Shown: positions 8,458 to 16,430, counted from the stretch's first letter. The stretch is 64,000 bases of DNA from Pararhodobacter zhoushanensis (GCF_003990445.1 NZ_REEZ01000001.1:186001-250000), one strand, 5' to 3'. The notes: generated by a model from the letters alone, not told the origin. Made by a program: numbers and translations.

Positions 8458-8850
8458 ATGATCCTCTACGCCATCACCGCCCTCCTGTTTCTTGCCATCG
8501 ACGCGCTGATGCTAACGTTGGTGATGAAACCGCTGTTTGTCCGCCATCTGGGCGCGACGATGCGCGACAGCCCGATGCTGGCACCGGCGGGGCTGTTCTA
8601 TCTGGCCTATGTGGCAGGTCTGGTGTTCCTCGTCTCGGCCCCTGCCCTGCGCGATGCCGACCCCCTGCGCGCACTGCTGCAAGGTGCGGTAATCGGCGCG
8701 ATGGCCTATGGCACGTACGAGTTCACCTCGATGTCGATCATGAAAGACTGGTCATGGGCGATGGTCGCCACCGACACGCTGTGGGGCACGATGCTGACCG
8801 GGTTCTGCGCCTGGGCCGGGGTTGCGCTGTTGTTGCGCCTTCAGGGCTGA
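8458..8850 (+). CDS. DUF2177 family membrane protein
   Basis: 130 residues with four predicted membrane segments: 1-22, about 42-64, about 75-95 and about 105-128. The stretch GAVIGAMAYGTYEFTSMSI followed by KDWSW is the signature of DUF2177, a family of small inner-membrane proteins of unknown function. The ATG at 8458 is preferred over an upstream in-frame start because it begins directly with the first hydrophobic helix, as in family members. It stands alone between the divergent YcaQ gene and the ABC operon. No function can be assigned. Confidence 0.82.
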   Translation: MILYAITALLFLAIDALMLTLVMKPLFVRHLGATMRDSPMLAPAGLFYLAYVAGLVFLVSAPALRDADPLRALLQGAVIGAMAYGTYEFTSMSIMKDWSWAMVATDTLWGTMLTGFCAWAGVALLLRLQG

Positions 8851-8939
8851 GCCCCTTCACCGGATGTCCAAGTTTTAGGCAGGCACGCGGTAGCCGGGGC
8901 AAATTGCCCTGCTTCCGCCAGCCCCTGCCGCCTTCGTTG

Positions 8940-8983
8940 TTGACAAAACGCCCTGCCCCGCAATTTACTACGAGCACGTAGTA
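8940..8983 (+). promoter_or_regulatory. Promoter with overlapping palindromic operator before ABC operon
   Basis: A consensus -35 hexamer TTGACA at 8940-8945 is followed after 18 bases by TTTACT (8964-8969), a weak -10. A perfect inverted repeat TACTACG-AGCA-CGTAGTA occupies 8966-8983 and overlaps that -10, the classic place for a repressor. The first gene starts at 9011 behind a GGGAG ribosome-binding site. The MarR gene at the end of this operon is the obvious candidate to bind here. Confidence 0.6.
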
Positions 8984-9010
8984 TAAAAACAACATCGCAG
9001 GGAGAACGCC

Positions 9011-9982
9011 ATGTTCGCTAAACTTCGCACGGTGGTCACCGGGCTGGCCGTCGCCGCCGCGCTGACAACGCCGGTTCTGGCCCAGACAACCGCACCACGC
9101 ATCGCCATCGCCTTGTTCGGGCCGCATCCATCGCTTCAGCAGGTCTCGGACGGGTTCAAAGCCTCGCTCGACGCTGCAGGCTATGCGCCGGTTTATGACG
9201 AGGGCAACGTCAACTTCGACCGGTCGCTGGTACCGCAGTTCCTGAACCGTCTGGCCGCTGCCGACCCGGATCTGATGCTGACGATCACCACGCCGATGGC
9301 GCAATCGGCGCGCCAGATCCTTGCCAACCGCGATTTTCCCATCGTCTTTGCACCCGTCACCGACCCGGTTCAGGCGGGGCTGGTCGACTCCTGGGACGCG
9401 GGTGCCCCTCTGCTGACCGGCGTGTCCAACATCCCCGATCTGGCGGCGACGGTCGCCTTCATGCAATCACTGGTGCCCGGCATGACCCGGCTGGGCGTGC
9501 TCTACAACCCCGGCGATGACAGCGACACCGCCTTTGCCACCCGCCTGCAAACCCTTGCGCCAGAGCAGGGCGTCGAGGTGCTGCTGATCGGCGTTGATAA
9601 CGCCAATGACATCCCGCAGCGTGTGACCTCGGCGCAGGGACGGGTGGATGCGCTGTTCGTTCCGGCCTCCAGCCTGCTGCAACCCGCCAGCCCGGCGATT
9701 GCTTCGGCGGCCGGGCGGATATCGATGCCGGTGTTCAGCTCGAACACCCAGTCGGTTGGCGATGCGTTGGCGCTGGCGACCTTTGCCGTCGATTTCTACC
9801 GTATCGGCGAACGCGCGGGTGAACTGGCCGCGCGCATCCTCGGCGGTGAAGACCCCGCCACCATTGCCATCGCAGTTCCGGCACCTGAGGATCACCTGAT
9901 CCGCATCAGCCAGCGTCAAATGACCGCGCTTGGCCTGACCCTGCCCGAGGCGCTGACCGGGTGCGACTGTGTCGTCGACTGA
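9011..9982 (+). CDS. ABC transporter substrate-binding protein (TrpX-like, PF04392)
   Basis: 323 residues with a cleavable signal peptide (MFAKLRTVVTGLAVAAALTT...VLAQ) exporting it to the periplasm. The mature part matches the ABC_sub_bind family: IAIALFGPHPSLQQVSDGFK at the N-terminus, a VTDPVQAGLV segment, and GVLYNPGDDSD around residue 160. PF04392 binding proteins serve importers for aromatic amino acids (TrpX) and related compounds in Gram-positive bacteria and also occur in Alphaproteobacteria. It is the first gene of a binding protein-ATPase-permease operon and overlaps the ATPase gene by 14 bases. Confidence 0.88.
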   Translation: MFAKLRTVVTGLAVAAALTTPVLAQTTAPRIAIALFGPHPSLQQVSDGFKASLDAAGYAPVYDEGNVNFDRSLVPQFLNRLAAADPDLMLTITTPMAQSARQILANRDFPIVFAPVTDPVQAGLVDSWDAGAPLLTGVSNIPDLAATVAFMQSLVPGMTRLGVLYNPGDDSDTAFATRLQTLAPEQGVEVLLIGVDNANDIPQRVTSAQGRVDALFVPASSLLQPASPAIASAAGRISMPVFSSNTQSVGDALALATFAVDFYRIGERAGELAARILGGEDPATIAIAVPAPEDHLIRISQRQMTALGLTLPEALTGCDCVVD

Positions 9983-10769
9983 CGCCCGCCCCGCCCTGAC
10001 CCTCGACGCGCTGCGGCTGACCTTTCATCCGGGCACCCCGGATGAAAGGGTCGCGCTGGATGGGTTGAACCTGCGCATGAATGAGGGCGATTTCGCCGTC
10101 GTCATCGGCTCGAATGGCGCGGGCAAGAGCACCATGCTCAACGCCATCTCGGGCGCGTTGCAGCCTGACAGCGGGCGCGTGTTGTTTGGCGCGCAGGACG
10201 TCACCGACCTGCCCGTCCACCGCCGCGCGGGTTTCATCGGCCGGGTGTTTCAGGACCCGATGCTGGGCACGGCCCCCGCCCTGTCGATCGAGGAAAACCT
10301 GGCCCTCGCACAGCGGCGCGGCCTGCGGCGCGGGTTCCGGCTGGCGCTGGGACGCGGCAACCGCCAGCGGTTTGCTGATCTGCTTGCCCCCTTCGGACTG
10401 GGGCTGGAAACGCGGATGGGCGTGCTGGCGGGCAAGCTATCGGGCGGGCAGCGGCAGGTTCTGGCGCTGCTGATGGCCGCGATGCAAAAGCCCCGGTTGT
10501 TGCTGCTCGATGAGCACACCGCCGCGCTCGACCCCGGCACTGCCGAGCTGGTCATGCAGGCGACCCGCCGCATCGTCGACGAGGGTGGGCTGACCACGCT
10601 GATGATCACCCACAACATGCAGCACGCCCTCGACACCGGGAACCGTCTACTGGCGCTGAATGCGGGTCAGGTGCGGCTGGATCTGGATGCGCAGGCCAAG
10701 GCCGGCCTGACCATCGAGGCGCTGGTCCAGCGCTTTGGCGCCAGCGACGACCAATTGCTGCGCGCATAG
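9969..10769 (+). CDS. ABC transporter ATP-binding protein
   Basis: 266 residues starting at GTG 9969, inside the last 14 bases of the binding-protein gene. All nucleotide-binding motifs are present: Walker A GSNGAGKST (about residue 49), Q-loop near VFQDPMLGTAP, signature LSGGQRQVLALL (about 158), Walker B LLLLDEHTAALDP (about 178) and the His switch MITHN. The GKLSGGQRQ context and neighbouring genes place it with the TrpZ/BPD_transp_2 type importers. It would power uptake through the adjacent permease. The GTG start inside the previous gene indicates translational coupling. Confidence 0.93.
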   Translation: MSSTDARPALTLDALRLTFHPGTPDERVALDGLNLRMNEGDFAVVIGSNGAGKSTMLNAISGALQPDSGRVLFGAQDVTDLPVHRRAGFIGRVFQDPMLGTAPALSIEENLALAQRRGLRRGFRLALGRGNRQRFADLLAPFGLGLETRMGVLAGKLSGGQRQVLALLMAAMQKPRLLLLDEHTAALDPGTAELVMQATRRIVDEGGLTTLMITHNMQHALDTGNRLLALNAGQVRLDLDAQAKAGLTIEALVQRFGASDDQLLRA

Positions 10770-10778
10770 AGGGACCAC

Positions 10779-11675
10779 ATGGATATTCTTCACCTCTTTT
10801 GGAACCTCGTCCCCGTCACGCTGGTGCAGGGTCTGACCTATGCGCTGATCGCGCTGGCGATCATGATCCCGTTCCGCATCCTCTCGGTCCCTGACCTGTC
10901 GTCCGAGGGGGTTTTCCCGCTGGGTGCCGCCGTCGCCGCCGCGCTGCTCAGCGCCGGGGCACACCCGCTCATCGCCACAGCTTGCGCGGTGGCCGCGGGC
11001 TTCCTTGCCGGGGCAACCACAGCGATGATCCACCTGAAATTCAAGGTCCATTCGCTGCTCGCCGGTATCCTGACCGTAACGATGCTTTGGAGCATCAACC
11101 TGCGGATCCTGGGCCGCCCGAACGCACCGATCTTTGGCATCGAGACACTCTACGACTGGATCAGCCCCGAGATCCTGCGCAGCCTGCCGTTGCAGATCAC
11201 CGTCGCCGCCACGCTGGCCGTCGCGCTGGTGCTGGCGCTCTGGTGGGTTTTGCAAACCGACATGGGGCTGGGCCTGCGCGGTATCGGCGCGAACCCGCAG
11301 CTGGCCCCGGCGCTGGGGGTCAATCTGGTGCTCTATACCGCCGGGGGCCTCGGCCTCGCCTCAGGCATCAGCGCGCTGGCCGGAGCGTTGATGGCGCAAT
11401 CGCAGGGCTATGCCGATGTCGGCATGGGTGTGGGCATGCTGGTGAACGGACTCGCCTCGGTCATCATCGGCGAGGCGATCACCGGACGCCGCACCCTGCT
11501 GCGCCAGATCGCGGCTCCGGTCGTGGGGGCCGTCGTCTATTACCAGCTTGCCTCGCTCGCGCTGGCGCTGGGTCTGAACCCGTCGGACCTGAAACTGGTC
11601 ACGGGCCTGTTCGTTCTGCTCACCATCGGCTGGCCGGTGCTGATTGGTCGCAAAGTCTCGGGGGCCGGGCTGTAA
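10779..11675 (+). CDS. ABC transporter permease (BPD_transp_2 type, TrpY-like)
   Basis: 298 residues, strongly hydrophobic with about eight to nine membrane segments, starting nine bases after the ATPase stop. PDLSSEGVFPLGAAVAA near residue 40 is typical of the branched-chain-type permease family (PF02653) as found in TrpXYZ importers. SLLAGILTVTMLWSINLRI and the ALAGALMAQSQGYAD stretch also fit. It is the single permease gene, so the complex is probably a homodimer. With the binding protein and ATPase it makes a complete importer for an organic solute, perhaps an aromatic or amino-acid-derived compound. Confidence 0.9.
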   Translation: MDILHLFWNLVPVTLVQGLTYALIALAIMIPFRILSVPDLSSEGVFPLGAAVAAALLSAGAHPLIATACAVAAGFLAGATTAMIHLKFKVHSLLAGILTVTMLWSINLRILGRPNAPIFGIETLYDWISPEILRSLPLQITVAATLAVALVLALWWVLQTDMGLGLRGIGANPQLAPALGVNLVLYTAGGLGLASGISALAGALMAQSQGYADVGMGVGMLVNGLASVIIGEAITGRRTLLRQIAAPVVGAVVYYQLASLALALGLNPSDLKLVTGLFVLLTIGWPVLIGRKVSGAGL

Positions 11676-11705
11676 GTCTGCCCCCGCAATATTAAGGAAA
11701 GATGT

Positions 11706-12512
11706 ATGACCCCCTCGCAGAAAACCCGGATCGGGGTAGCCGGTTACGGGTTTATCGGTCGCGAACTGTGCCGCCTGATCCGCGACACGCCCGAGTGGAA
11801 CCTTGAGCTGGCTTTCGTGTGGAACCGTGACAGGACCAAGCTGGCCGGGCTGCCTGCCGACCTGCCGCTGGACGATCTGGACGAGCTGGCAAGCCGCCAG
11901 CCCGATCTGGTCGTCGAATGCGCCCACCCCGCCGTCAGCGTGACCCACGGCGAGGCCATCCTGCGCGCGGCGGATTACCTGCCGTTGTCGGTCAACGCCT
12001 TCGCCGATGCCGCAACCGAAGCGCGGCTGGTCGCGCTAGCCAAGGCGCAAGGTCGGCGGATCATCATCCCGCATGGGGCGCTGATCGGGCTCGATAACCT
12101 CGTCGAGGTGCGCGAGATGTGGCAGGAGGTGACCATCACGTTCCGCAAGAACCCGGCCAATATCGACTTCGCCGACACCGATATCGACCCCACCCGGATC
12201 ACCACGCAAACGGTCGTCTATGACGGCCCGGTCCGGGGCATTGCGGCGAAATTTCCCCGCAACGTCAACACGATGACCACCTGCGCGCTGGCCACCGTGG
12301 GGCTGGACCGATGCCGCGCCGTGCTGATCGCCGACCCGTCGCTCACCGTTGCCATCGCCGAGGTCCGCGCGGTGGGCAAGGACGGCTCGCTGCACCAGTC
12401 GCGCAAGGTTCAGCCGGTCGTCGGCGTCTCGGGCACCGAGATGCTGGCGGCACAGGTCGGCTCGATGCTGCGGGCCGCGCGGGTGTCGCAACCGGGGTTG
12501 AGCTTTGCATGA
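11706..12512 (+). CDS. Aspartate dehydrogenase-like protein (NadX/DUF108 family)
   Basis: 268 residues. An N-terminal NAD(P)-binding Rossmann motif GVAGYGFIGREL (about residue 9-20) is followed by VVECAHPAVSV and a C-terminal DUF108-type catalytic domain with IPHGALIGLDNL and FPRNVNTMTTCALATVGLD. This is the architecture of L-aspartate dehydrogenase (NadX), which interconverts aspartate and oxaloacetate/iminoaspartate with NAD(P). A good ribosome-binding site (AAGGAAAG) lies just before the ATG. It sits between an importer and a hydrolase and overlaps the hydrolase by four bases. Here it probably works in catabolism of an imported amino compound rather than NAD synthesis. The true substrate is open. 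Confidence 0.8.
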   Translation: MTPSQKTRIGVAGYGFIGRELCRLIRDTPEWNLELAFVWNRDRTKLAGLPADLPLDDLDELASRQPDLVVECAHPAVSVTHGEAILRAADYLPLSVNAFADAATEARLVALAKAQGRRIIIPHGALIGLDNLVEVREMWQEVTITFRKNPANIDFADTDIDPTRITTQTVVYDGPVRGIAAKFPRNVNTMTTCALATVGLDRCRAVLIADPSLTVAIAEVRAVGKDGSLHQSRKVQPVVGVSGTEMLAAQVGSMLRAARVSQPGLSFA

Positions 12513-13378
12513 AGGCCCTGCCCAACCTCGATGCCAGCCTTGATGGCGACGCACTGAACGCCGCCTATAACCCGGTCGCGTATGTCGGCCCGACCGTATT
12601 CGCGCAGCGCATGGCGGCGTATCGCGACGCCTCGGATCGGGCACTGGCAACGCTGCCGGTGCAGGCCGGTCTGTGCTATGATCCGGCCAGCGGCCAGTGT
12701 CTGGACCTGTTCCCGGCCGGCCCGGGCACGCCGCTGGTGGTGTATATCCACGGCGGTTACTGGCGCGCCCTGTCGCGGGCCGAGTCGCGCTTTCCCGCCC
12801 TCGGACTGGTTCCCGCGGGCATCAGCTTTGCCACGCTCGACTACGCGCTGGCCCCTGACACCTCGCTGGTCGAGATCACCCGCCAGTGCCGCGCAGCGCT
12901 CGCCTATCTGTGGCACAATGCGCAGGCTCTTGGCATTGACCGCAATCGCATGATCGTCACCGGCAGCTCGGCTGGCGGGCATCTGGCGGCGATGCTGATG
13001 GTCGCCGGCTGGCAGGCGGATTTCGGTCTGCCCGAAGACGCCCTTGCCGGCGGCGTGCCGATCAGCGGCCTGTTTGATCTGTCGCCCATCGCGCGCAGTT
13101 TCGTGCAGGCGTGGCTGGGGCTGGCACCGGCGGATATCGCCGCTCTCAGCCCTTTGTCTTATCCGCTTGCGCAGGGCTGCCGCGCGATTCTCGCCTGGGG
13201 GAGCGATGAGCCCAGCGGCTTTGCCACCCAGTCCCGCGCGCTGCAGCAGGTCTGGCGCAACGCGAGGCTGATGGAACTGCCGGACCGCGATCATTTTGAT
13301 GCCGCGCTGGATCTGACCGATCCTGACAGCCCATTGTTCAAGGCCCTTGTGTCGCTTATCCCGGTAAGAACCGCGTAA
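12509..13378 (+). CDS. Alpha/beta hydrolase (kynurenine formamidase/HSL-like)
   Basis: 289 residues starting at the ATGA overlap with the preceding stop codon. The oxyanion-hole motif HGGYW (about residue 80) and the nucleophile elbow GSSAGGHLA (about residue 153) with a late RDHFD His place it in the hormone-sensitive-lipase branch of alpha/beta hydrolases. HGGYW is especially characteristic of arylformamidases of the AFMID/KynB-like type. It is soluble with no signal peptide. Together with an aspartate-dehydrogenase-like enzyme and a TrpXYZ-like importer it suggests hydrolysis of an imported amide or ester. Whether it acts on N-formylkynurenine is not shown. Confidence 0.8.
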   Translation: MKALPNLDASLDGDALNAAYNPVAYVGPTVFAQRMAAYRDASDRALATLPVQAGLCYDPASGQCLDLFPAGPGTPLVVYIHGGYWRALSRAESRFPALGLVPAGISFATLDYALAPDTSLVEITRQCRAALAYLWHNAQALGIDRNRMIVTGSSAGGHLAAMLMVAGWQADFGLPEDALAGGVPISGLFDLSPIARSFVQAWLGLAPADIAALSPLSYPLAQGCRAILAWGSDEPSGFATQSRALQQVWRNARLMELPDRDHFDAALDLTDPDSPLFKALVSLIPVRTA

Positions 13379-13397
13379 TTTTAGGACGGCCCCGCCA

Positions 13398-13868
13398 ATG
13401 ACCGCCCCGCCTGTCAAACCCGCCCCCGGCGATGCGCGCATCCCCGTTCCGTTTGAAGTTCATGAACTTCTGTCGCATCTGCTGCGTCGGGCGCATTTTG
13501 CCGCCGAATCCGCCTTTCCCGCCGCCTATCCCGGCCTTGAAGTTACTTCACGCCAGCTGGCGCTGCTGTTTGCCATCAACCGCAAGCCCGGCTCCAGCCA
13601 GACAGAACTGGCCGAGGCCGTCGGCTTTGACGCCAACACCTTCAGCGATCTGGCCAAGCGCAGCGAGCGCAAAGGGTTGCTCGAACGCATCCGGTCGTCC
13701 GACGACCGGCGCGCCTTTGGTCTGTACCTGACCCCCGAGGGCCGCGCGATGGTTGCCCAAGCCGCCGCGCTGACTCCGGCGTATCAGGCAGGTCTTGCCA
13801 AAAACTTAACGCCCGAGGACGCGCAGCAGCTTGTCGTCCTACTGCACCGGATGCTCGGACTGCGCTGA
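13398..13868 (+). CDS. MarR family transcriptional regulator
   Basis: 156 residues with the MarR winged helix: LEVTSRQLALLFAINRKPGS, then QTELAEAVGFDANTFSDLAKRSERKGLLERIRS, and the wing SSDDRRAFGLYLTPEGRAM. It begins 19 bases after the hydrolase gene, so it is the last gene of the importer operon. MarR proteins usually repress their own operon and release DNA on binding a small ligand. The 18-base palindrome at 8966-8983 in the operon promoter has the right size and place to be its operator. That link is inferred. Confidence 0.88.
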   Translation: MTAPPVKPAPGDARIPVPFEVHELLSHLLRRAHFAAESAFPAAYPGLEVTSRQLALLFAINRKPGSSQTELAEAVGFDANTFSDLAKRSERKGLLERIRSSDDRRAFGLYLTPEGRAMVAQAAALTPAYQAGLAKNLTPEDAQQLVVLLHRMLGLR

Positions 13869-13981
13869 TCAGCGCCGACGGGATCAATAAAACCTGGCTG
13901 CGCGGTCGCCGAACACTGTTCGCACGCTACATAGCCCCCTGTTGGTCACCAACGGCCAATGTCAGATCGCAGAGGGCTGCT

Positions 13982-14056
13982 ATGAACCGAGTCATTTATA
14001 TCGTCGGCCTTGTCGTCGTTGTCTTGTTTATCCTGAGCTTTTTCGGCTTGCGCTAA
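13982..14056 (+). CDS. Small single-pass membrane peptide (24 residues)
   Basis: A 24-codon reading frame beginning MNRVIYIVG and ending SFFGLR. It is one uninterrupted hydrophobic helix (VVVVLFIL core) flanked by Arg residues at both ends. AGAGGG just upstream is a suitable ribosome-binding site. It lies alone between the MarR gene and the convergent NicO gene. No function is known to me; such short membrane peptides are easily missed by gene finders. The coding call rests on the clear helix, the ribosome-binding site and the lack of any other gene here. Confidence 0.65.
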   Translation: MNRVIYIVGLVVVVLFILSFFGLR

Positions 14057-14062
14057 GTGTTG

Positions 14063-14095
14063 CTCGCCCGTTGGCCACCTGGCGCCGCGGGCGAG
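14063..14095. terminator. Hairpin between convergent genes
   Basis: CTCGCCCG (14063-14070) pairs with CGGGCGAG (14088-14095) around a 17-base loop, just after the small membrane peptide and before the end of the convergent NicO gene. There is no T-run on either side, so an intrinsic terminator is only tentative. Confidence 0.35.
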
Positions 14096-14111
14096 ACCCC
14101 TCTGATTCGCG

Positions 14112-14990
14112 TCACAGCAACCGCAGCAGTGCCAGTCCCGCCAGCAGCGCCACCGCCGCGCCGATGGCGAGCTCGAAGACGGTCAGTGCCTGCCCGATCC
14201 CGCGCCCCTGCGGCAGCGCCAGCACAACGCCGCGCCGCATCAGCGCCGAGGACAGCGCCGCGAACAGCGTCACCATCATCGTGCCCAGCCCCATCACGAA
14301 CGCGCCGATGATCCCCATAGCGTCCAGATCCAGCCGCCAGGTCAGGATCAGCAGGAACAGCGCGCTGGTGCAGGGTCTGAGTGCGATGCCGACGATCAGC
14401 ACCGCCGCCTCGCGCCAGCTTTGCGCGGCCAGCACCGCCTGAGGGTCGGGGCCGTGGGAATGGCCGCAATGCGCGTCATGATGGTGGTGATGGGGGTGCA
14501 CCGGCGCGCGCAGCCGCCGCAGCCCGCGCCAGACCAGCATCAGCCCCAGCAGGCCGATCACCGCGAAAGAGGCAGGCTCGATGAACGCCGCCAGCCCCTC
14601 GACCCGGTCGCGCGCGCCGCCCAGCAGCCAGACCCCGGCGTAGACCGCCAGCACCGCCACCGCCGCTTGCGACAGGCTCGACAGCGCCGCGATCAGAGCC
14701 AGCCAGCGCAACGACGCGCCCGAGGCCGCGCCGTATGCCGCCATCACCGCCTTGCCATGCCCCGGCCCGACCGCGTGCAAAAACCCATGCGCGAAACACA
14801 ACGCCAGAAAGCCGGTGACCGCGCCCGGCTGGCCCGCCCGCAGGGCGCGCAGGGCACCCGCCAACGCATCCTGTGCCTCGCGCTGCCAGACAATCGCGCG
14901 GCCCGCCAGCCAGTCGGTCGCGCCCGAGGCAACCAGAACCACGGCCAGAACCGCGACAAGGATCAGGGCAATCAGGGCTGTGCGGCGCAT
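14112..14990 (-). CDS. NicO-type nickel/cobalt transporter
   Basis: 292 residues with six or more membrane segments. GFLHAVGPGHGKAVMAAY near residue 70 is the conserved NicO motif (H-x-x-x-P-G-H-G-K). A His-rich loop HPHHHHHDAHCGHSHG around residue 165 is typical of RcnA/NicO metal transporters, as are IALRPCTSALFLLIL and MGLGTMM. The family moves nickel or cobalt across the inner membrane. It overlaps the upstream DUF1007 gene by 19 bases, a pairing common in Proteobacteria. It could supply or balance nickel for the urease encoded about 28 kb away, but it is not in that operon. Confidence 0.88.
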   Translation of the reverse strand: MRRTALIALILVAVLAVVLVASGATDWLAGRAIVWQREAQDALAGALRALRAGQPGAVTGFLALCFAHGFLHAVGPGHGKAVMAAYGAASGASLRWLALIAALSSLSQAAVAVLAVYAGVWLLGGARDRVEGLAAFIEPASFAVIGLLGLMLVWRGLRRLRAPVHPHHHHHDAHCGHSHGPDPQAVLAAQSWREAAVLIVGIALRPCTSALFLLILTWRLDLDAMGIIGAFVMGLGTMMVTLFAALSSALMRRGVVLALPQGRGIGQALTVFELAIGAAVALLAGLALLRLL

Positions 14991-15634
14991 GTGATGCTCA
15001 CGGTATCGGCAAAGGCGCCGCCGACCTGCGGTTCATTCGCGCCTGACATCAGATCGGCCTCGGTCAGACTGCCCATCGCCTGCTCATAGAGCTGCTGCGC
15101 CGCCTCGACGTCGGGGGCCTGCGTGGCGATCCGACAATCGCTGCGCCCCTCGATCACCGGCGCTCCGGTCAGGGCGTAAAAGCTGTAATAGCTGGGATCG
15201 TAGACCTGCAGCGTCAGGCTGTCGGCGGCCACCGGCGCAACCAAAGCCCGCTCGAACGACACGATCAGTTGCCCGTCGCGATACGCCGCCTGAACGCCTT
15301 GCGGCCCGGCCAAGGCCACCGTATCCGCGCCCTTGTGCAGATAGAAATGGCCGTCGAATTCCGGCGGCCAGTGGGAATAGAGGTCCGTCAGCGCCGCCGT
15401 TTCCGCGTCGCTGAGCACCCCGTCACCGTCGCCGTCCATCCCCTGATCGGCGAGAATCAGCATCGAGGTGAAATCATCCCATGCCCAGACAAACCCCACC
15501 GCCGCCAGATCCCCGCCCGCATCGAATCGCAGGGTCAGCGTGGTGTCGATGAACTCGTGCGGGTGCGCCACGGCGGCCACGGGGGCCAGACCCAGCAGCG
15601 CGACACAGGTAAAAAGGGATCGGTTCGGGTGCAT
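14972..15634 (-). CDS. DUF1007 family periplasmic protein
   Basis: 220 residues with a signal peptide ending at about AVAHP, then HPHEFIDTTLTLRFDA, the conserved start of mature DUF1007 proteins, where the His-x-His lies at the new N-terminus and could bind metal. An EF-hand-like loop DGDGDGVLSDAE around residue 68 and paired cysteines (SDCRIA and SITC) are visible. DUF1007 proteins occur with NicO transporters, and a periplasmic metal-handling role is inferred. It is co-transcribed with the transporter (19-base overlap). Confidence 0.82.
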   Translation of the reverse strand: MHPNRSLFTCVALLGLAPVAAVAHPHEFIDTTLTLRFDAGGDLAAVGFVWAWDDFTSMLILADQGMDGDGDGVLSDAETAALTDLYSHWPPEFDGHFYLHKGADTVALAGPQGVQAAYRDGQLIVSFERALVAPVAADSLTLQVYDPSYYSFYALTGAPVIEGRSDCRIATQAPDVEAAQQLYEQAMGSLTEADLMSGANEPQVGGAFADTVSITCAAQP

Positions 15635-15677
15635 GCCGGTTTGGTAACCGACCCGCGCGCGCAGTGCCAGTCACAGC

Positions 15678-16313
15678 TTAGCGCGCGACGGCCTGACCAT
15701 CGGCGTCGGTGCTCAGCTCGGTGCACACGACCAGAATTCGCGCATCGACGGCCCCTGCCGAGGCATACAGATGCCCCCGCGCGCTGTCGAAATAGAGACT
15801 GTCGCCCTGCCGGAGCGTGACCGGGGCCTTGCCCTCGGCAAACACCGTCACCGCGCCCTCCAGCACCAGCAGGAATTCCTGCCCCGGATGGCGCACGAAA
15901 TCCTCGAAATCCACCAGATCATGCGCTTTGAGCGAGCCCATCATCGGCACCATCGCCTTGTTGCGGATCTCGGGGAACAGCATTTCATAGACGTAATTGG
16001 GCGTTTCCTGCCGCTGGAACGTGCCCTTGGGGGCCACGGCGAAACTGCCTTTGGCAAAAGAGGTGCCCTCGGCCGAGAAGAACTCGGACATATCGACGCC
16101 GATGCCACGCGCGAGTTGCAGCATGCGGTCATAGGTCAGCGACATCAGCCCGCGTTCGGCCTTGGAAATGGTGGAAACGGCCAGCCCCGAGCGCTCGGAA
16201 AGCTCGCTCAAGGTCCACCCCCGGTCGCGCCGAAGCGCGTGCAGGCGACGGCCGAAATCGGCACGCTGGGTGTCAGGAGAGTCGGGACTGATTGACTGGA
16301 TACGGGTCGACAT
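15678..16313 (-). CDS. XRE-family regulator with C-terminal cupin domain
   Basis: 211 residues from the ATG at 16313-16311; a 13-codon extension is possible but would cover the divergent promoter. The N-terminal helix-turn-helix is GWTLSELSERSGLAVSTISK (about residues 28-47). The C-terminal half is a cupin barrel with PGQEFLLVLEGAVTVF and LRQGDSLYFDSARGH. XRE-cupin proteins repress or activate adjacent catabolic operons (PuuR-like). It is divergent from the FAD oxidoreductase/TRAP operon, and the 117 bases between them hold an inverted repeat described below. Regulation of that operon is the likely role. Confidence 0.9.
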   Translation of the reverse strand: MSTRIQSISPDSPDTQRADFGRRLHALRRDRGWTLSELSERSGLAVSTISKAERGLMSLTYDRMLQLARGIGVDMSEFFSAEGTSFAKGSFAVAPKGTFQRQETPNYVYEMLFPEIRNKAMVPMMGSLKAHDLVDFEDFVRHPGQEFLLVLEGAVTVFAEGKAPVTLRQGDSLYFDSARGHLYASAGAVDARILVVCTELSTDADGQAVAR

Positions 16314-16356
16314 GCCGCAATCATAAGCGCTTCCCGCCGCCGCGCAAATCATTTTT

Positions 16357-16386
16357 CGTATCGGAAAATTTTCTCTTTCCTATACG
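16357..16386. promoter_or_regulatory. Inverted repeat operator between XRE-cupin and TRAP operon
   Basis: CGTATCGGAAA at 16357-16367 and TTTCCTATACG at 16376-16386 form an 11-base inverted repeat with one mismatch and an eight-base spacer. It sits in an AT-rich stretch between the divergent start codons at 16313 and 16431. This is where a dimeric XRE-cupin regulator would control both promoters. The binding protein is inferred from position. Confidence 0.6.
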
Positions 16387-16430
16387 CAAATTCATGCTAG
16401 CGTCCTGACCAAAGCAAGGAAAGTTGGACA

